DNA from: an uncultured Fenollaria sp.
GTDB taxonomy: Bacteria > Bacillota > Clostridia > Tissierellales > Peptoniphilaceae
Assembly: GCF_934202865.1 (NCBI RefSeq)
Contig: NZ_CAKPYL010000059.1
Span: 1-6,903, forward strand
Direction of reading: 5' to 3'
Length of the DNA: 6,903 nt
This document shows, piece after piece, positions 1-6,450 of this stretch. Every line of letters begins with the position of its first letter. Positions within the stretch are counted from its first letter, which is position 1. The position numbers and the translations under genes were made by a program. Below the pieces are notes generated by a model that was given only the letters and a program-made list of their open reading frames with translations, did no database searches and had not been told where the DNA came from.

Positions 1-1370
1 TCTTCACCAGCAGTTTTAGTAGAGACTCTAACTACAGTATCTCTCTTTGGATAATAGTCCTTTGTAAACTGTTTATTCGAAATTACTTTTCCATCTTTTT
101 TAACAATTTTGTTTGTTACAACTCTATAGCCATCGTATCCTTTTACGTCAACAGCTCTTTCGCCAGCTTTTAGGCTTTGATCTTCTTTCTCAATAGTTTC
201 TGATTTAATTACTTCAACTATCTCTGATTTAAAGCTTATATCGTAATCTTTCTTTGTTTTATCTCCATACACATAAAATGTTACTTTGTTATTTGTAACG
301 CTTGAATCTATATATATAGGAAAGTCATAAGAATTTTGAAATCTTAAGTTTTTAGATCCTTTCCAAACCGCGCAATCTTGTCCTTTTGGTACATAGTTTG
401 CAGCTCTTGAGTGAGGGTATCTTTCAAGTATTTTAACTCCCGCTCTAACAAGTGCGTTATAAAGCGTAGTTGAAGTTTGGCACATGCCTCCTCCTAAACC
501 ATTTTCATACTCTCCTCCCTTTAAGACGTGAGCATTTTTATATCCATTTGCTGCTGTTATGTCTCCTATAGCATTATTAAAGTTAAATGATTCTCCAGGA
601 AGCAATAGTTTTTTAGAAACAGAGTTTGATGACACTCTGATGTTTGTCTTTCTTTCGTTTGAGCTAGAGCTTATATCTGTTGTGAATGAGCCTATAAGTC
701 CATTTATTCTTTCAAGATCAGAATGTTTCTTTTCTGGTTCAATAGTTTCTACACTTGCAGTAATTGTATCTGTGCTATTGTTAATAGCATCTAAGATATC
801 GTTTTTAAGTTTTTCTCTATCTAATTTTTTCCCATCTTTACTCTCTGTAGATGTGATCTTACCATTATTCACGCTAAATTCTGCGTTTACTGCTTCTGTG
901 TCAATCTCACTTGCAATTATAGCTACAAAATCATCGACATGTGAGTAATCAATCTCTTTATCTATGGCTATGTTCAATGGATTTTCTTTAAGAGCCTCTA
1001 ATTTATTATATCTCTCTTCTAGTTCGCCTTCTCTAGCATATTCGTATGCTTCGTTTATGGCCTTATCTACATCCATCTTATGGTCTAGATTTTTTAGCTC
1101 AAATGTATAGCTTTTATCTTCTACATTAATATTGATATTTTTGCCTTCTAATTCATCAGCTTTTGCAGCAAGTATCTTGTCCTTTGCTTCTTCTTTAGAT
1201 AGGCCACCAACGTCTATGCCGTCTATGATAATATTGCTATAAATATTATCTCCTTTAAGAGCTTCTTCCATAGCTTCAATTCTTTTTCCTTCACTATACT
1301 TTGTATAGCCAAAGTAACCACCGCCTAAAATCAATATTAGTACTATAAATATTACTAATCCTTTTTTCAT
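1..1370 (-). CDS. VanW family protein with peptidoglycan-binding and G5 domains (3' end outside window)
   Basis: The frame is open from the ATG at 1370 to the left edge: 456 codons plus two bases, with no stop. A short basic N-terminus and a hydrophobic stretch at about residues 4-22 form a signal anchor, so the rest should lie outside the membrane. Residues about 45-210 resemble the peptidoglycan-binding-4 type repeats seen in such proteins. Residues about 225-368 are the VanW domain, with LLLPGESFNF, GGGMCQTSTTLYNA (residues 293-306), ERYPHS and NYVPKGQD. Residues about 375-450 look like a G5 domain (GYDGYRVV, YYPKRDTVVRVS). The family resembles B. subtilis YoaR; its biochemical role is not established, and a cell-wall role is inferred from the domains. 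The start overlaps the nth stop as ATGA, and AAAGGG (1380-1385) lies 9 nt upstream, so this is the distal gene of the rodA operon as far as visible. The true C-terminus is unknown. Confidence 0.9.
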   Translation of the reverse strand, partial: MKKGLVIFIVLILILGGGYFGYTKYSEGKRIEAMEEALKGDNIYSNIIIDGIDVGGLSKEEAKDKILAAKADELEGKNININVEDKSYTFELKNLDHKMDVDKAINEAYEYAREGELEERYNKLEALKENPLNIAIDKEIDYSHVDDFVAIIASEIDTEAVNAEFSVNNGKITSTESKDGKKLDREKLKNDILDAINNSTDTITASVETIEPEKKHSDLERINGLIGSFTTDISSSSNERKTNIRVSSNSVSKKLLLPGESFNFNNAIGDITAANGYKNAHVLKGGEYENGLGGGMCQTSTTLYNALVRAGVKILERYPHSRAANYVPKGQDCAVWKGSKNLRFQNSYDFPIYIDSSVTNNKVTFYVYGDKTKKDYDISFKSEIVEVIKSETIEKEDQSLKAGERAVDVKGYDGYRVVTNKIVKKDGKVISNKQFTKDYYPKRDTVVRVSTKTAGE

Positions 1371-2014
1371 TTATCAATTCCCTTTCTGTATAAACAAATT
1401 TCACTTAAATTACAAAGCTCACATAGTGGCCTTTGCGCCTTGCACACTCTTCTTCCATGAAAGATTAAGAGGTGATGTGCTAGTGACCAAGTATCCTTCG
1501 GTAGCTTTTTCATAAGCGCCTTTTCAGTGTCCAAGACATTGTCTTCTTTAACCAAACCGATTCTGTTTGACACTCTAAAAACATGAGTATCAACAGCTAT
1601 CCTCTGTTCACCAAAAGCGTTAGCTAAGACAACATTTGCAGTCTTTCTACCGACTCCCGGTAATTCTATTAGCTCTTCAAAGCTGCTTGGCACTTGGCTA
1701 TCGTATTTATGTACTAGTATCTCGCAAGTCTTTTGTATGTTTTTTGCCTTGTTTCTGAAAAAACCTATGGATTTAACCATCTCTTCTATTTCAGAAAGCG
1801 GTCTTTCTATGTAATCTACAGGTTCTGGCATGATTTTAAACATCACATCAGTAACCTTGTTGACTTGCTTATCTGTGGTTTGAGCTGATAATATCGTTGC
1901 TATCAAAAGCTCAAATTCATTTCTAAAATGCAGCTCAGGACCTGCGTCAGGATAATCCTGACGCAGTATGTCCAAAACTGTATTTACTTCTTTTTTATTT
2001 AATACTTTTCTCAT
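1367..2014 (-). CDS. nth: Endonuclease III, [4Fe-4S] DNA glycosylase/AP lyase
   Basis: This is a base-excision repair enzyme that removes oxidised pyrimidines and cleaves the resulting abasic site. The 215 aa are close to the family's usual length (E. coli Nth is 211 aa). The helix-hairpin-helix is ELPGVGRKTANVVL at residues 117-130, with the expected Schiff-base lysine at K124. The catalytic aspartate is D142 in VDTHVFR. The C-terminal iron-sulfur cluster ligands are C191, C198, C201 and C207 in the canonical C-x6-C-x2-C-x5-C spacing. Nothing essential is missing. The start lies 20 bp inside the upstream DUF503 gene, preceded by a modest AAAGAGA site about 9 nt away, and the stop overlaps the VanW-like start as ATGA. 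Both junctions suggest translational coupling within one transcript. Phe codons are 8 TTT to 1 TTC, as expected for a low-expression gene in this genome. Confidence 0.97.
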   Translation of the reverse strand: MRKVLNKKEVNTVLDILRQDYPDAGPELHFRNEFELLIATILSAQTTDKQVNKVTDVMFKIMPEPVDYIERPLSEIEEMVKSIGFFRNKAKNIQKTCEILVHKYDSQVPSSFEELIELPGVGRKTANVVLANAFGEQRIAVDTHVFRVSNRIGLVKEDNVLDTEKALMKKLPKDTWSLAHHLLIFHGRRVCKAQRPLCELCNLSEICLYRKGIDK

Positions 2015-2297
2015 AACTATACATCTCTTTATCTATATTTATAATTTCAACTCTATCGTCATTGTCGATAAAGTTAATAATCTTCTCGATAGTTTTCTCG
2101 TTATATTTACTTTCATTTGAAACGAAGGAAAAGCCTAATTCACTTATCTGCCACTTATCATTGTCAGAAGCTTCACAAACAGATACATTAAACCTTGACT
2201 TAATCCTTTCAACTATGGATTTAACTACCATGCGTTTATCTTTTAAGCTCAAGGCATCATATATAGTTATGCTGATAAGCATATTTGTAACGAACAT
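1995..2297 (-). CDS. DUF503 family protein (YlxP-like)
   Basis: A small protein of 100 aa that resembles the DUF503 family: a strand, then SLKDKRMVVKSIVERIKSRF (residues 17-36), then NVSVCEASDNDKWQ. This is the characteristic SLK-KR...V-S---R----FNVSV-E pattern of B. subtilis YlxP. Family members are short, about 90-100 aa, and probably fold as a ferredoxin-like domain. Their function is unknown, although ylxP lies in the infB-rbfA cluster in Bacillus; here the neighbours are different. The ATG shares one base with the upstream kbl stop (TAATG), and the nearest purine-rich site (AAAGGAAA, 2314-2321) is 16 nt away. Initiation is therefore probably by reinitiation after kbl. A second ATG at codon 6 would match the family N-terminus equally well but has no better site. 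The 3' end overlaps nth by 20 bp. Confidence 0.88.
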   Translation of the reverse strand: MFVTNMLISITIYDALSLKDKRMVVKSIVERIKSRFNVSVCEASDNDKWQISELGFSFVSNESKYNEKTIEKIINFIDNDDRVEIINIDKEMYSYEKSIK

Positions 2298-3487
2298 TAT
2301 TGTAAAATGTTCATTTCCTTTCCAACTTTTTCAAATATTCTGCATGCTTCGTCAAGTTGTTCTTTAGTGTGTCCTGCTGTAACCATGCATCTTACTCTGC
2401 CTGTTCCTCTTGGAACTGTTGGGAATACTATAGCTGAAACGAATACGCCGTTTTCAAGTAGTTTTCTTGAGAATTCCATAGCTTTTGCTTCTTCGCCAAT
2501 GATTACTGGAGTGATAGGTGTTTCGCTGTTACCTGTGTTGAATCCAAGTTTGCCTAATTTTTCCTTGAAGTATTTAGCGTTATCCCAAAGTTTATCAGTA
2601 TATTCGCTGCTTTCCATAAGCATCTTGATAGCTTCTGTTATAGCTCCTACTGATGCTGGTGTTAAGCTTGTTGAGAATAATACTGGTCTTGCTCTATGGA
2701 TTAACCATTCGTACATAGTTTCTGAGCCAGCTACATAGCCACCTATACAGCCTATAGCCTTTGATAAAGTACCGATTGAGAAGTCAACTCTTCCGTGTAA
2801 ATTGAAGTGGTCAACAGTACCTCTACCATTTTCACCAAGAACGCCAGATCCGTGAGCGTCGTCAACATATGTCATACATTCATACTTTTCGGCTAAATCG
2901 ACAATGTCAGGAAGTTTAGCAATGTCTCCATCCATTGAGAATACACCGTCAGTTATAATAAGTACGTTTCTATAGTTCTTTCTCTTTTCTTTTAAAACAT
3001 CTTCCAAGCTATCCATATCAGAGTGCTTAAATATAGCTCTATCTGCTTTAGAAAGTCTTGATCCGTCGATGATTGAAGCGTGGTTTAACTCATCAGAGAT
3101 GATTAAATCGCCTTTTTCAGTTACTGCTTGGATAGTACCAGAGTTGCAGTTGAATCCTGATTGATAGATGAAGGCTCTTTCTTCTCTCTTGAATTCTGCT
3201 AAAACTTTTTCAAGTTCTTCATGGATATCCATGTTACCAACTATAGTTCTAACAGCTCCTGAACCTGCTCCGTATTTTTCTACCATTTCGATAGAAGCTT
3301 TTTTGATTCTAGGGTTATTAGCAAAACCTAAGTAGTTGTTTGAAGATAAGTTAATTACCTTTTTACCATTTAAAATAATTTCAGCATCATCAGGTGAGCT
3401 TAGTATAGGTAATTTTCTATAAACTCCTTGATCCTTTAACTCTTGGATTTTGTCTCTTAAAAATCCTAATTCGTGTACATTTGACAT
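2297..3487 (-). CDS. kbl: Glycine C-acetyltransferase (2-amino-3-ketobutyrate CoA ligase), probable independent internal start
   Basis: Starting at the internal ATG gives 396 aa, almost exactly the usual KBL length (E. coli 398). It is a PLP-dependent alpha-oxoamine synthase that interconverts 2-amino-3-oxobutyrate plus CoA with glycine plus acetyl-CoA in threonine breakdown, in the cytoplasm. Visible motifs, numbered from this Met, are [10 protein letters not shown] (45-54), [35 protein letters not shown], and [11 protein letters not shown] (208-218), where D209 and H212 contact PLP. K243 in GTLSKAIG is the Schiff-base lysine, and [12 protein letters not shown] lies near the end. Overall it is closest in memory to B. 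subtilis Kbl rather than to BioF, although these families are hard to separate by eye. No tdh partner is in the window. A strong site (AAAGGAAGGG) precedes the ATG. Phe codons are 12 TTC to 4 TTT, like the ribosomal gene here and unlike queG, suggesting high independent expression. This entry overlaps the fusion entry deliberately. Confidence 0.85.
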   Translation of the reverse strand: MSNVHELGFLRDKIQELKDQGVYRKLPILSSPDDAEIILNGKKVINLSSNNYLGFANNPRIKKASIEMVEKYGAGSGAVRTIVGNMDIHEELEKVLAEFKREERAFIYQSGFNCNSGTIQAVTEKGDLIISDELNHASIIDGSRLSKADRAIFKHSDMDSLEDVLKEKRKNYRNVLIITDGVFSMDGDIAKLPDIVDLAEKYECMTYVDDAHGSGVLGENGRGTVDHFNLHGRVDFSIGTLSKAIGCIGGYVAGSETMYEWLIHRARPVLFSTSLTPASVGAITEAIKMLMESSEYTDKLWDNAKYFKEKLGKLGFNTGNSETPITPVIIGEEAKAMEFSRKLLENGVFVSAIVFPTVPRGTGRVRCMVTAGHTKEQLDEACRIFEKVGKEMNILQ

Positions 3488-4396
3488 AATACCCTTCCTT
3501 TCATTAAATAAATCATTCTTATTTATATCTATAATATTTGCATTTCTTTCAAGTATTTTCTTGCCACGCCATAAAGCGGCCATGGCTTTGTACTTTTCTT
3601 TAAACTCTCTATTACTTAATTTAAAATCATCTTTATAGACTAGGCCATAGTCATCTAACTCGTGGAACTCTTCATGAAATATTTTTTTTGCGTTTTTATT
3701 GTATGGACATACTTCTTGGCAAATGTCGCAGCCATATATGTAAGTCTTTATATTCTTCTTTTCAAAATCGTTTAGCTCACCCTTCTTTTGTGTGATGTAT
3801 GACAAGCACTTAGACATCTGCATCTTATAGTCACATAGCGCTTCGTTTGGGCAGGCTCTTTCGCAAATATCGCACGAGCCGCAATCAATTTTTAAGCTTT
3901 CATCATAATAATCACTCAGCTCACTACTTATTATATACCCAATAAAGATAAAAGAACCTAAGTTTGGATTGATAATACATGTATTTTTGCCTAAAAATCC
4001 TAGGCCTGACTTTTGTGCAAGTAGTCTTTCTACTAGTGGACCAGTATCTACAAAGATGTGACTCTCTGATTTTTCAACATTAAAGAGCTCTCTATCGATA
4101 TTTTTAAGCTTATCCATAAGCACTTTATGATAGTCATAGCCGTACGAAGATCTTGACAGCAAATAAGTTCCATCTTTTTTCATAGCTTTTTTATAATTAT
4201 AGCTCAGTCCAAAAACTATTATGCTCTTTGCGTTCGGAAAAAGATCCTTTGGATTTAGTCTCTCTTCTTCACTATACTTTGTAAATTCATTTGCTGCCGT
4301 GCCAATAGCTTCAAGCCTTTCTGCGTCTGTAATTCTAAAGGCGTCTACGCCATATTTTTTAATTAATTTATCTACTTCGCTGTGCTTGATAATCAT
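2297..4396 (-). CDS. queG-kbl: Epoxyqueuosine reductase fused in frame to glycine C-acetyltransferase
   Basis: One 699-codon frame carries two complete enzymes. Residues 1-303 are QueG, which reduces epoxyqueuosine to queuosine in the tRNA wobble position using cobalamin and two [4Fe-4S] clusters. The N-terminal DUF1730-type region includes [12 protein letters not shown] (113-124), whose D117 sits where the family's proposed proton donor lies. Cluster cysteines are C172, C175, C178, C182 ([12 protein letters not shown]) and C197, C223, C226, C230 ([11 protein letters not shown]). The match continues to [11 protein letters not shown] (276-286) and stops. The HEAT-like C-terminal region of longer QueG proteins (about 380 aa) is absent. 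Residues 304-699 are a full-length KBL, described separately. No linker domain intervenes. The ATG overlaps the rodA stop as ATGA and has no good ribosome binding site, so coupling to rodA is likely. The junction retains a Shine-Dalgarno sequence and a near-miss stop pair, so the two may really be separate cistrons. The open frame is directly visible; a stable fused protein is inference. Confidence 0.85.
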   Translation of the reverse strand: MIIKHSEVDKLIKKYGVDAFRITDAERLEAIGTAANEFTKYSEEERLNPKDLFPNAKSIIVFGLSYNYKKAMKKDGTYLLSRSSYGYDYHKVLMDKLKNIDRELFNVEKSESHIFVDTGPLVERLLAQKSGLGFLGKNTCIINPNLGSFIFIGYIISSELSDYYDESLKIDCGSCDICERACPNEALCDYKMQMSKCLSYITQKKGELNDFEKKNIKTYIYGCDICQEVCPYNKNAKKIFHEEFHELDDYGLVYKDDFKLSNREFKEKYKAMAALWRGKKILERNANIIDINKNDLFNERKGIMSNVHELGFLRDKIQELKDQGVYRKLPILSSPDDAEIILNGKKVINLSSNNYLGFANNPRIKKASIEMVEKYGAGSGAVRTIVGNMDIHEELEKVLAEFKREERAFIYQSGFNCNSGTIQAVTEKGDLIISDELNHASIIDGSRLSKADRAIFKHSDMDSLEDVLKEKRKNYRNVLIITDGVFSMDGDIAKLPDIVDLAEKYECMTYVDDAHGSGVLGENGRGTVDHFNLHGRVDFSIGTLSKAIGCIGGYVAGSETMYEWLIHRARPVLFSTSLTPASVGAITEAIKMLMESSEYTDKLWDNAKYFKEKLGKLGFNTGNSETPITPVIIGEEAKAMEFSRKLLENGVFVSAIVFPTVPRGTGRVRCMVTAGHTKEQLDEACRIFEKVGKEMNILQ
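3488..3501 (-). promoter_or_regulatory. Ribosome binding site of kbl, inside the queG-kbl frame
   Basis: Minus strand 3501-3492 reads AAAGGAAGGG, followed by TATT and the ATG at 3487. It is the best such site within the rodA operon after that of rodA itself. Read in the fused frame it encodes the meaningless stretch ERKGI, as expected if it was an intergenic site that became coding. Directly upstream and overlapping it is TAATGA (3506-3501), a typical gene end that lies one base out of the queG frame. Confidence 0.8.
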
Positions 4397-5523
4397 TTCA
4401 GTAGTTCTAAGCTATCGTCAGTGAATCTTGTAGCTCCTCTATTGTAATTAACAGAAAGAACCAAGCCAATACAAGCAAGACTCGTTAGCTGGAAGGTTCC
4501 CGCATAGCTTATGAAAGGTAGCGGTATACCAGTAACTGGAAGTATCCCAAGTATCATGCCTATGTTTTGCACTATATGAAAGAAAAACATTCCTAAAAAT
4601 CCAGATACCATGGCTGATCCAAAAACATTATCAGAGTTTTTAGCGATGATAATCATTCTTCTTAGCATACTATAGTACAAGAAAATCATTATCGCGCCTC
4701 CAACAAAGCCAGTTTCTTCACCTACTATAGCGAAGATTGAGTCGGTGTGCTTCTCTGGAACGTACTTATACATATTTTGTGTGCCTTTGAATAAACCTCT
4801 ACCAAATAATTTGCCTGAGCCTAGAGCAATCTTACCTTGAATTACCTGTCTTCCTGATCCCATAGCGTCCCTTGTAGGATCCAAAAAGTCATATATTCTG
4901 TTCTTTTGATATTGGTTCATCGAAAACCATAAAGCTGGTATTGATAAAACACCTAAGCCTATAGCGTAGATAACGTATCTTATCGATATACCTTGTGAAA
5001 ATAGCATGATAAAGATAAAAAACACATAAACTATTGCTGTTCCTACGTCTGGTTGTAATAATATTAATACAACTGGTAGAAATGCAAAAGCTAATATCTT
5101 AAGTAAAACAAATGGATTATTTAAGTTTTCTATATTCTTCTCTATGTATTTAGCTAGTGAAATTATCAGGCCTACTTTAACAAACTCTGATGGCTGAAAT
5201 GAAAATCTTGAGCCAATCTCTATCCAGCTCTTGGCATTATTAACAGTCTTACCGAAGATAAGTGTCGCAATCAATAATAAGATGCAGCCAGCGTATATTA
5301 TTAAGTATAATTTGCCCCAAATGTTGTAGTCAATTAACATTAAAGCAAACATAATAACTATGCCTAATGCTAAAGACAAAAAGTGTGTCTTCATTAGACC
5401 GTTTTGCACTGGCTTTGAAAATGATAGTGTAGTTGAATACACCATGATGGTTCCAAAGGCAAGCAGCGCTAGTATTGATAAGACAAGTATTATATCTACT
5501 CTAAATTTCGGTTTTTTAATCAT
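4393..5523 (-). CDS. rodA: RodA/FtsW family SEDS peptidoglycan glycosyltransferase
   Basis: This is a polytopic membrane polymerase that joins lipid II into glycan strands, working with a class B penicillin-binding protein. The protein is 376 aa with about ten hydrophobic segments. Motifs, numbered from the chosen start, are [18 protein letters not shown] (99-116), LQPDVGTA (156-163), [15 protein letters not shown], and [17 protein letters not shown] (254-270), with the catalytic aspartate expected at D261. [16 protein letters not shown] (329-344) follows. Two positions differ from the usual text: TDSIF for TDFIF, and SYAGTF for SYGGSS. I chose the ATG at 5523 because AAAGGGAG (5530-5537) lies 6 nt upstream. 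The upstream ATG at 5541 would place that site inside codons 2-4 and would sit almost at the predicted transcript start. RodA is favoured over FtsW because the protein is short and lacks a division-cluster context. It is the first gene of its operon and ends with an ATGA overlap onto queG. Confidence 0.94.
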   Translation of the reverse strand: MIKKPKFRVDIILVLSILALLAFGTIMVYSTTLSFSKPVQNGLMKTHFLSLALGIVIMFALMLIDYNIWGKLYLIIYAGCILLLIATLIFGKTVNNAKSWIEIGSRFSFQPSEFVKVGLIISLAKYIEKNIENLNNPFVLLKILAFAFLPVVLILLQPDVGTAIVYVFFIFIMLFSQGISIRYVIYAIGLGVLSIPALWFSMNQYQKNRIYDFLDPTRDAMGSGRQVIQGKIALGSGKLFGRGLFKGTQNMYKYVPEKHTDSIFAIVGEETGFVGGAIMIFLYYSMLRRMIIIAKNSDNVFGSAMVSGFLGMFFFHIVQNIGMILGILPVTGIPLPFISYAGTFQLTSLACIGLVLSVNYNRGATRFTDDSLELLK

Positions 5524-5529
5524 ATTACT

Positions 5530-5537
5530 CTCCCTTT
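5530..5537 (-). promoter_or_regulatory. rodA ribosome binding site (decides the start)
   Basis: Minus strand reads AAAGGGAG, 6 nt before the ATG at 5523. Its position rules against the ATG at 5541, whose second to fourth codons it would occupy. The predicted untranslated leader is only about 20 nt. Confidence 0.85.
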
Positions 5538-5549
5538 GCATACATATTT

Positions 5550-5578
5550 ATTATAAAATAAAGGCAGTTATAAGTCAA
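5550..5578 (-). promoter_or_regulatory. Sigma-A type promoter of the rodA operon
   Basis: Minus strand carries TTGACT (5578-5573), a 17-bp spacer, and a perfect TATAAT (5555-5550). Transcription should begin near 5543, giving a leader of about 20 nt with the rodA ribosome binding site in it. It is the only near-consensus promoter I see in the gap between the bL25 terminator and rodA. All downstream genes overlap, so it probably serves rodA, queG-kbl, the DUF503 gene, nth and the VanW-like gene. Confidence 0.88.
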
Positions 5579-5601
5579 GGAGTAAGCGATTATTATTTTA
5601 A

Positions 5602-5646
5602 ATATTCTTAATATTCTTAATATTCTTAATATTCTTAATAATCTTA
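5602..5646 (-). repeat. 9-bp tandem repeat upstream of the rodA promoter
   Basis: On the plus strand the unit ATATTCTTA occurs four times perfectly (5602-5637) and once with one mismatch (ATAATCTTA, 5638-5646). On the minus strand the unit is TAAGAATAT. The array ends 23 bp upstream of the -35 box of the rodA promoter, and the surrounding DNA is very AT-rich. Read as protein on the minus strand it would give Leu-Arg-Ile repeats, but I see no real gene there. It may be simple slippage product, an AT-rich upstream element or a binding array. Confidence 0.9.
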
Positions 5647-5662
5647 TTTCAATAAAATAATT

Positions 5663-5733
5663 TTTTGCCTTAAGCACAAAACGCGCAAAACGATTTTCTA
5701 AATACGTTTTTACAAGAATGATTTTAGGCAAAA
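5663..5733. repeat. Cluster of short inverted and direct repeats in the rodA upstream gap
   Basis: TTTTGCCT (5663-5670) and AGGCAAAA (5726-5733) form an 8-bp inverted repeat. Inside it, CAAAACG occurs twice as a direct repeat (5677-5683 and 5686-5692, 9-bp period), and the second copy can pair partly with CGTTTT (5705-5710). The outer arm touches the terminator T-tract of the bL25 gene. The long loop makes a strong hairpin unlikely. An operator or chance in AT-rich DNA are both possible. Confidence 0.5.
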
Positions 5734-5768
5734 TAAAAAGCCTTGCTACTCATAACGAGCGGCAAGGC
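5730..5768 (-). terminator. Rho-independent terminator of the foldase-bL25 unit
   Basis: Minus strand reads GCCTTGC (5768-5762), a 15-nt loop, GCAAGGC (5746-5740), then TTTTTATTTTG. The 7-bp stem is GC-rich for this DNA, and the loop can add a small inner CTC/GAG stem. It begins 16 bp after the bL25 stop and is well separated from the rodA promoter, so it marks the boundary between two transcription units. Confidence 0.93.
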
Positions 5769-5784
5769 CATATAATTATTAATA

Positions 5785-6426
5785 TTATTCGTTGTCAGCT
5801 TCTTCTTTTTCTTCTTTACCTACTACAGGTACGTCAGCTGCTGAAGTTTCTTCTACTTCTTCCTCTTTTTCTTCTCTTGGCATTGCTAATGAACATACAA
5901 CTTCATCAAGATCTATAAGGACTTCAACATCTTTGTTGTCTCCTACTAGGTCCTTAACTGTGAATGAGTCATCATAATCCATGTTTTGAACGTCAATTGA
6001 GAAACTATCAGGAATATTGCTTGGTAATACTAAAACTTCGATATTATCAAGTTGTTGATTTAATACAGATGGTTGCTTTCTGATTTCATCTCTGTTAAGT
6101 AATTCAACTGGAACTTCAATCTTAATCTTTTCATCCATGTTAATTCCTTGGAAACCAACATGATAGATTTGATTTTTGAATGGATGTCTTTGAATTTCTT
6201 TAATGATAGCTGGTCTTACTGTTCCATCGATATCAAGATCGATAACACTTGTCATACCTGCTTTTTGATATAACATTTGAAATTCTAGATCATCAATAGT
6301 GATGTTTTCTGTTTCTTTTCCTTTTTGAAATACTGCTGCTGGTAATTGTTCGTTTTGTCTAATTTTATCAACTTTATTTTTTCCTACAGCTTCACGCTTT
6401 TCTGCTTTTAATTTGTATTCAGCCAT
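5785..6426 (-). CDS. rplY: Ribosomal protein bL25, long Ctc/TL5 form
   Basis: This protein binds 5S rRNA in the large ribosomal subunit; in Bacillus the long form is the general stress protein Ctc. The protein is 213 aa. Residues 1-95 are the L25 domain (KREAVGKNKVDKIRQNEQLP, then AIIKEIQRHPFKNQIYHV at 73-90). Residues about 98-182 are the C-terminal beta domain typical of the TL5 form (IKIEVPVELLN, FTVKDL, VEVLIDLDEVV). The last 30 residues are a strongly acidic tail. Two usually conserved spots differ: AAVFQKGK where VVYGKG is common, and HVGF where HVDF is common. The start has an excellent AAGGAGG site (6432-6438) 5 nt upstream. The gene follows the foldase gene by 24 bp and is probably co-transcribed with it; a strong terminator follows. 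Phe codons favour TTC 4:2, in line with high expression. Confidence 0.95.
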   Translation of the reverse strand: MAEYKLKAEKREAVGKNKVDKIRQNEQLPAAVFQKGKETENITIDDLEFQMLYQKAGMTSVIDLDIDGTVRPAIIKEIQRHPFKNQIYHVGFQGINMDEKIKIEVPVELLNRDEIRKQPSVLNQQLDNIEVLVLPSNIPDSFSIDVQNMDYDDSFTVKDLVGDNKDVEVLIDLDEVVCSLAMPREEKEEEVEETSAADVPVVGKEEKEEADNE

Positions 6427-6450
6427 AATATCCTCCTTAAAATTTATTAC

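Noticed and set aside
559..948. Plus-strand frame of 129 codons within the VanW-like gene
   Set aside because: It is antisense to a well-supported coding frame, has no ribosome binding site and resembles no family; Ser/Leu-rich text is typical of a shadow.
2307..2738. Plus-strand frame of 143 codons opposite kbl
   Set aside because: Antisense to the clearly conserved KBL sequence; no promoter or ribosome binding site.
5523..5541. Upstream ATG at 5541 as the rodA start
   Set aside because: The ribosome binding site AAAGGGAG would lie inside codons 2-4, and the predicted transcript begins only about 2 nt before this ATG.
5525..5731. Minus-strand frame of 68 codons across the rodA upstream gap, with Leu-Arg-Ile repeats
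   Set aside because: It starts at TTG without a ribosome binding site and begins within the terminator tail. Its repeats are just the translated 9-bp array, and it runs through the rodA promoter.
5663..5733. Second terminator formed by TTTTGCCT and AGGCAAAA
   Set aside because: An 8-bp AT-rich stem with a loop of over 50 nt is unlikely to terminate; the GC-rich hairpin just upstream already does so.
5718..5918. Plus-strand Leu-rich frame of 66 codons that could look like a membrane peptide
   Set aside because: It crosses the terminator and the Glu-rich end of the bL25 gene; the leucines come from reversed Glu/Lys codons, and no ribosome binding site is present.
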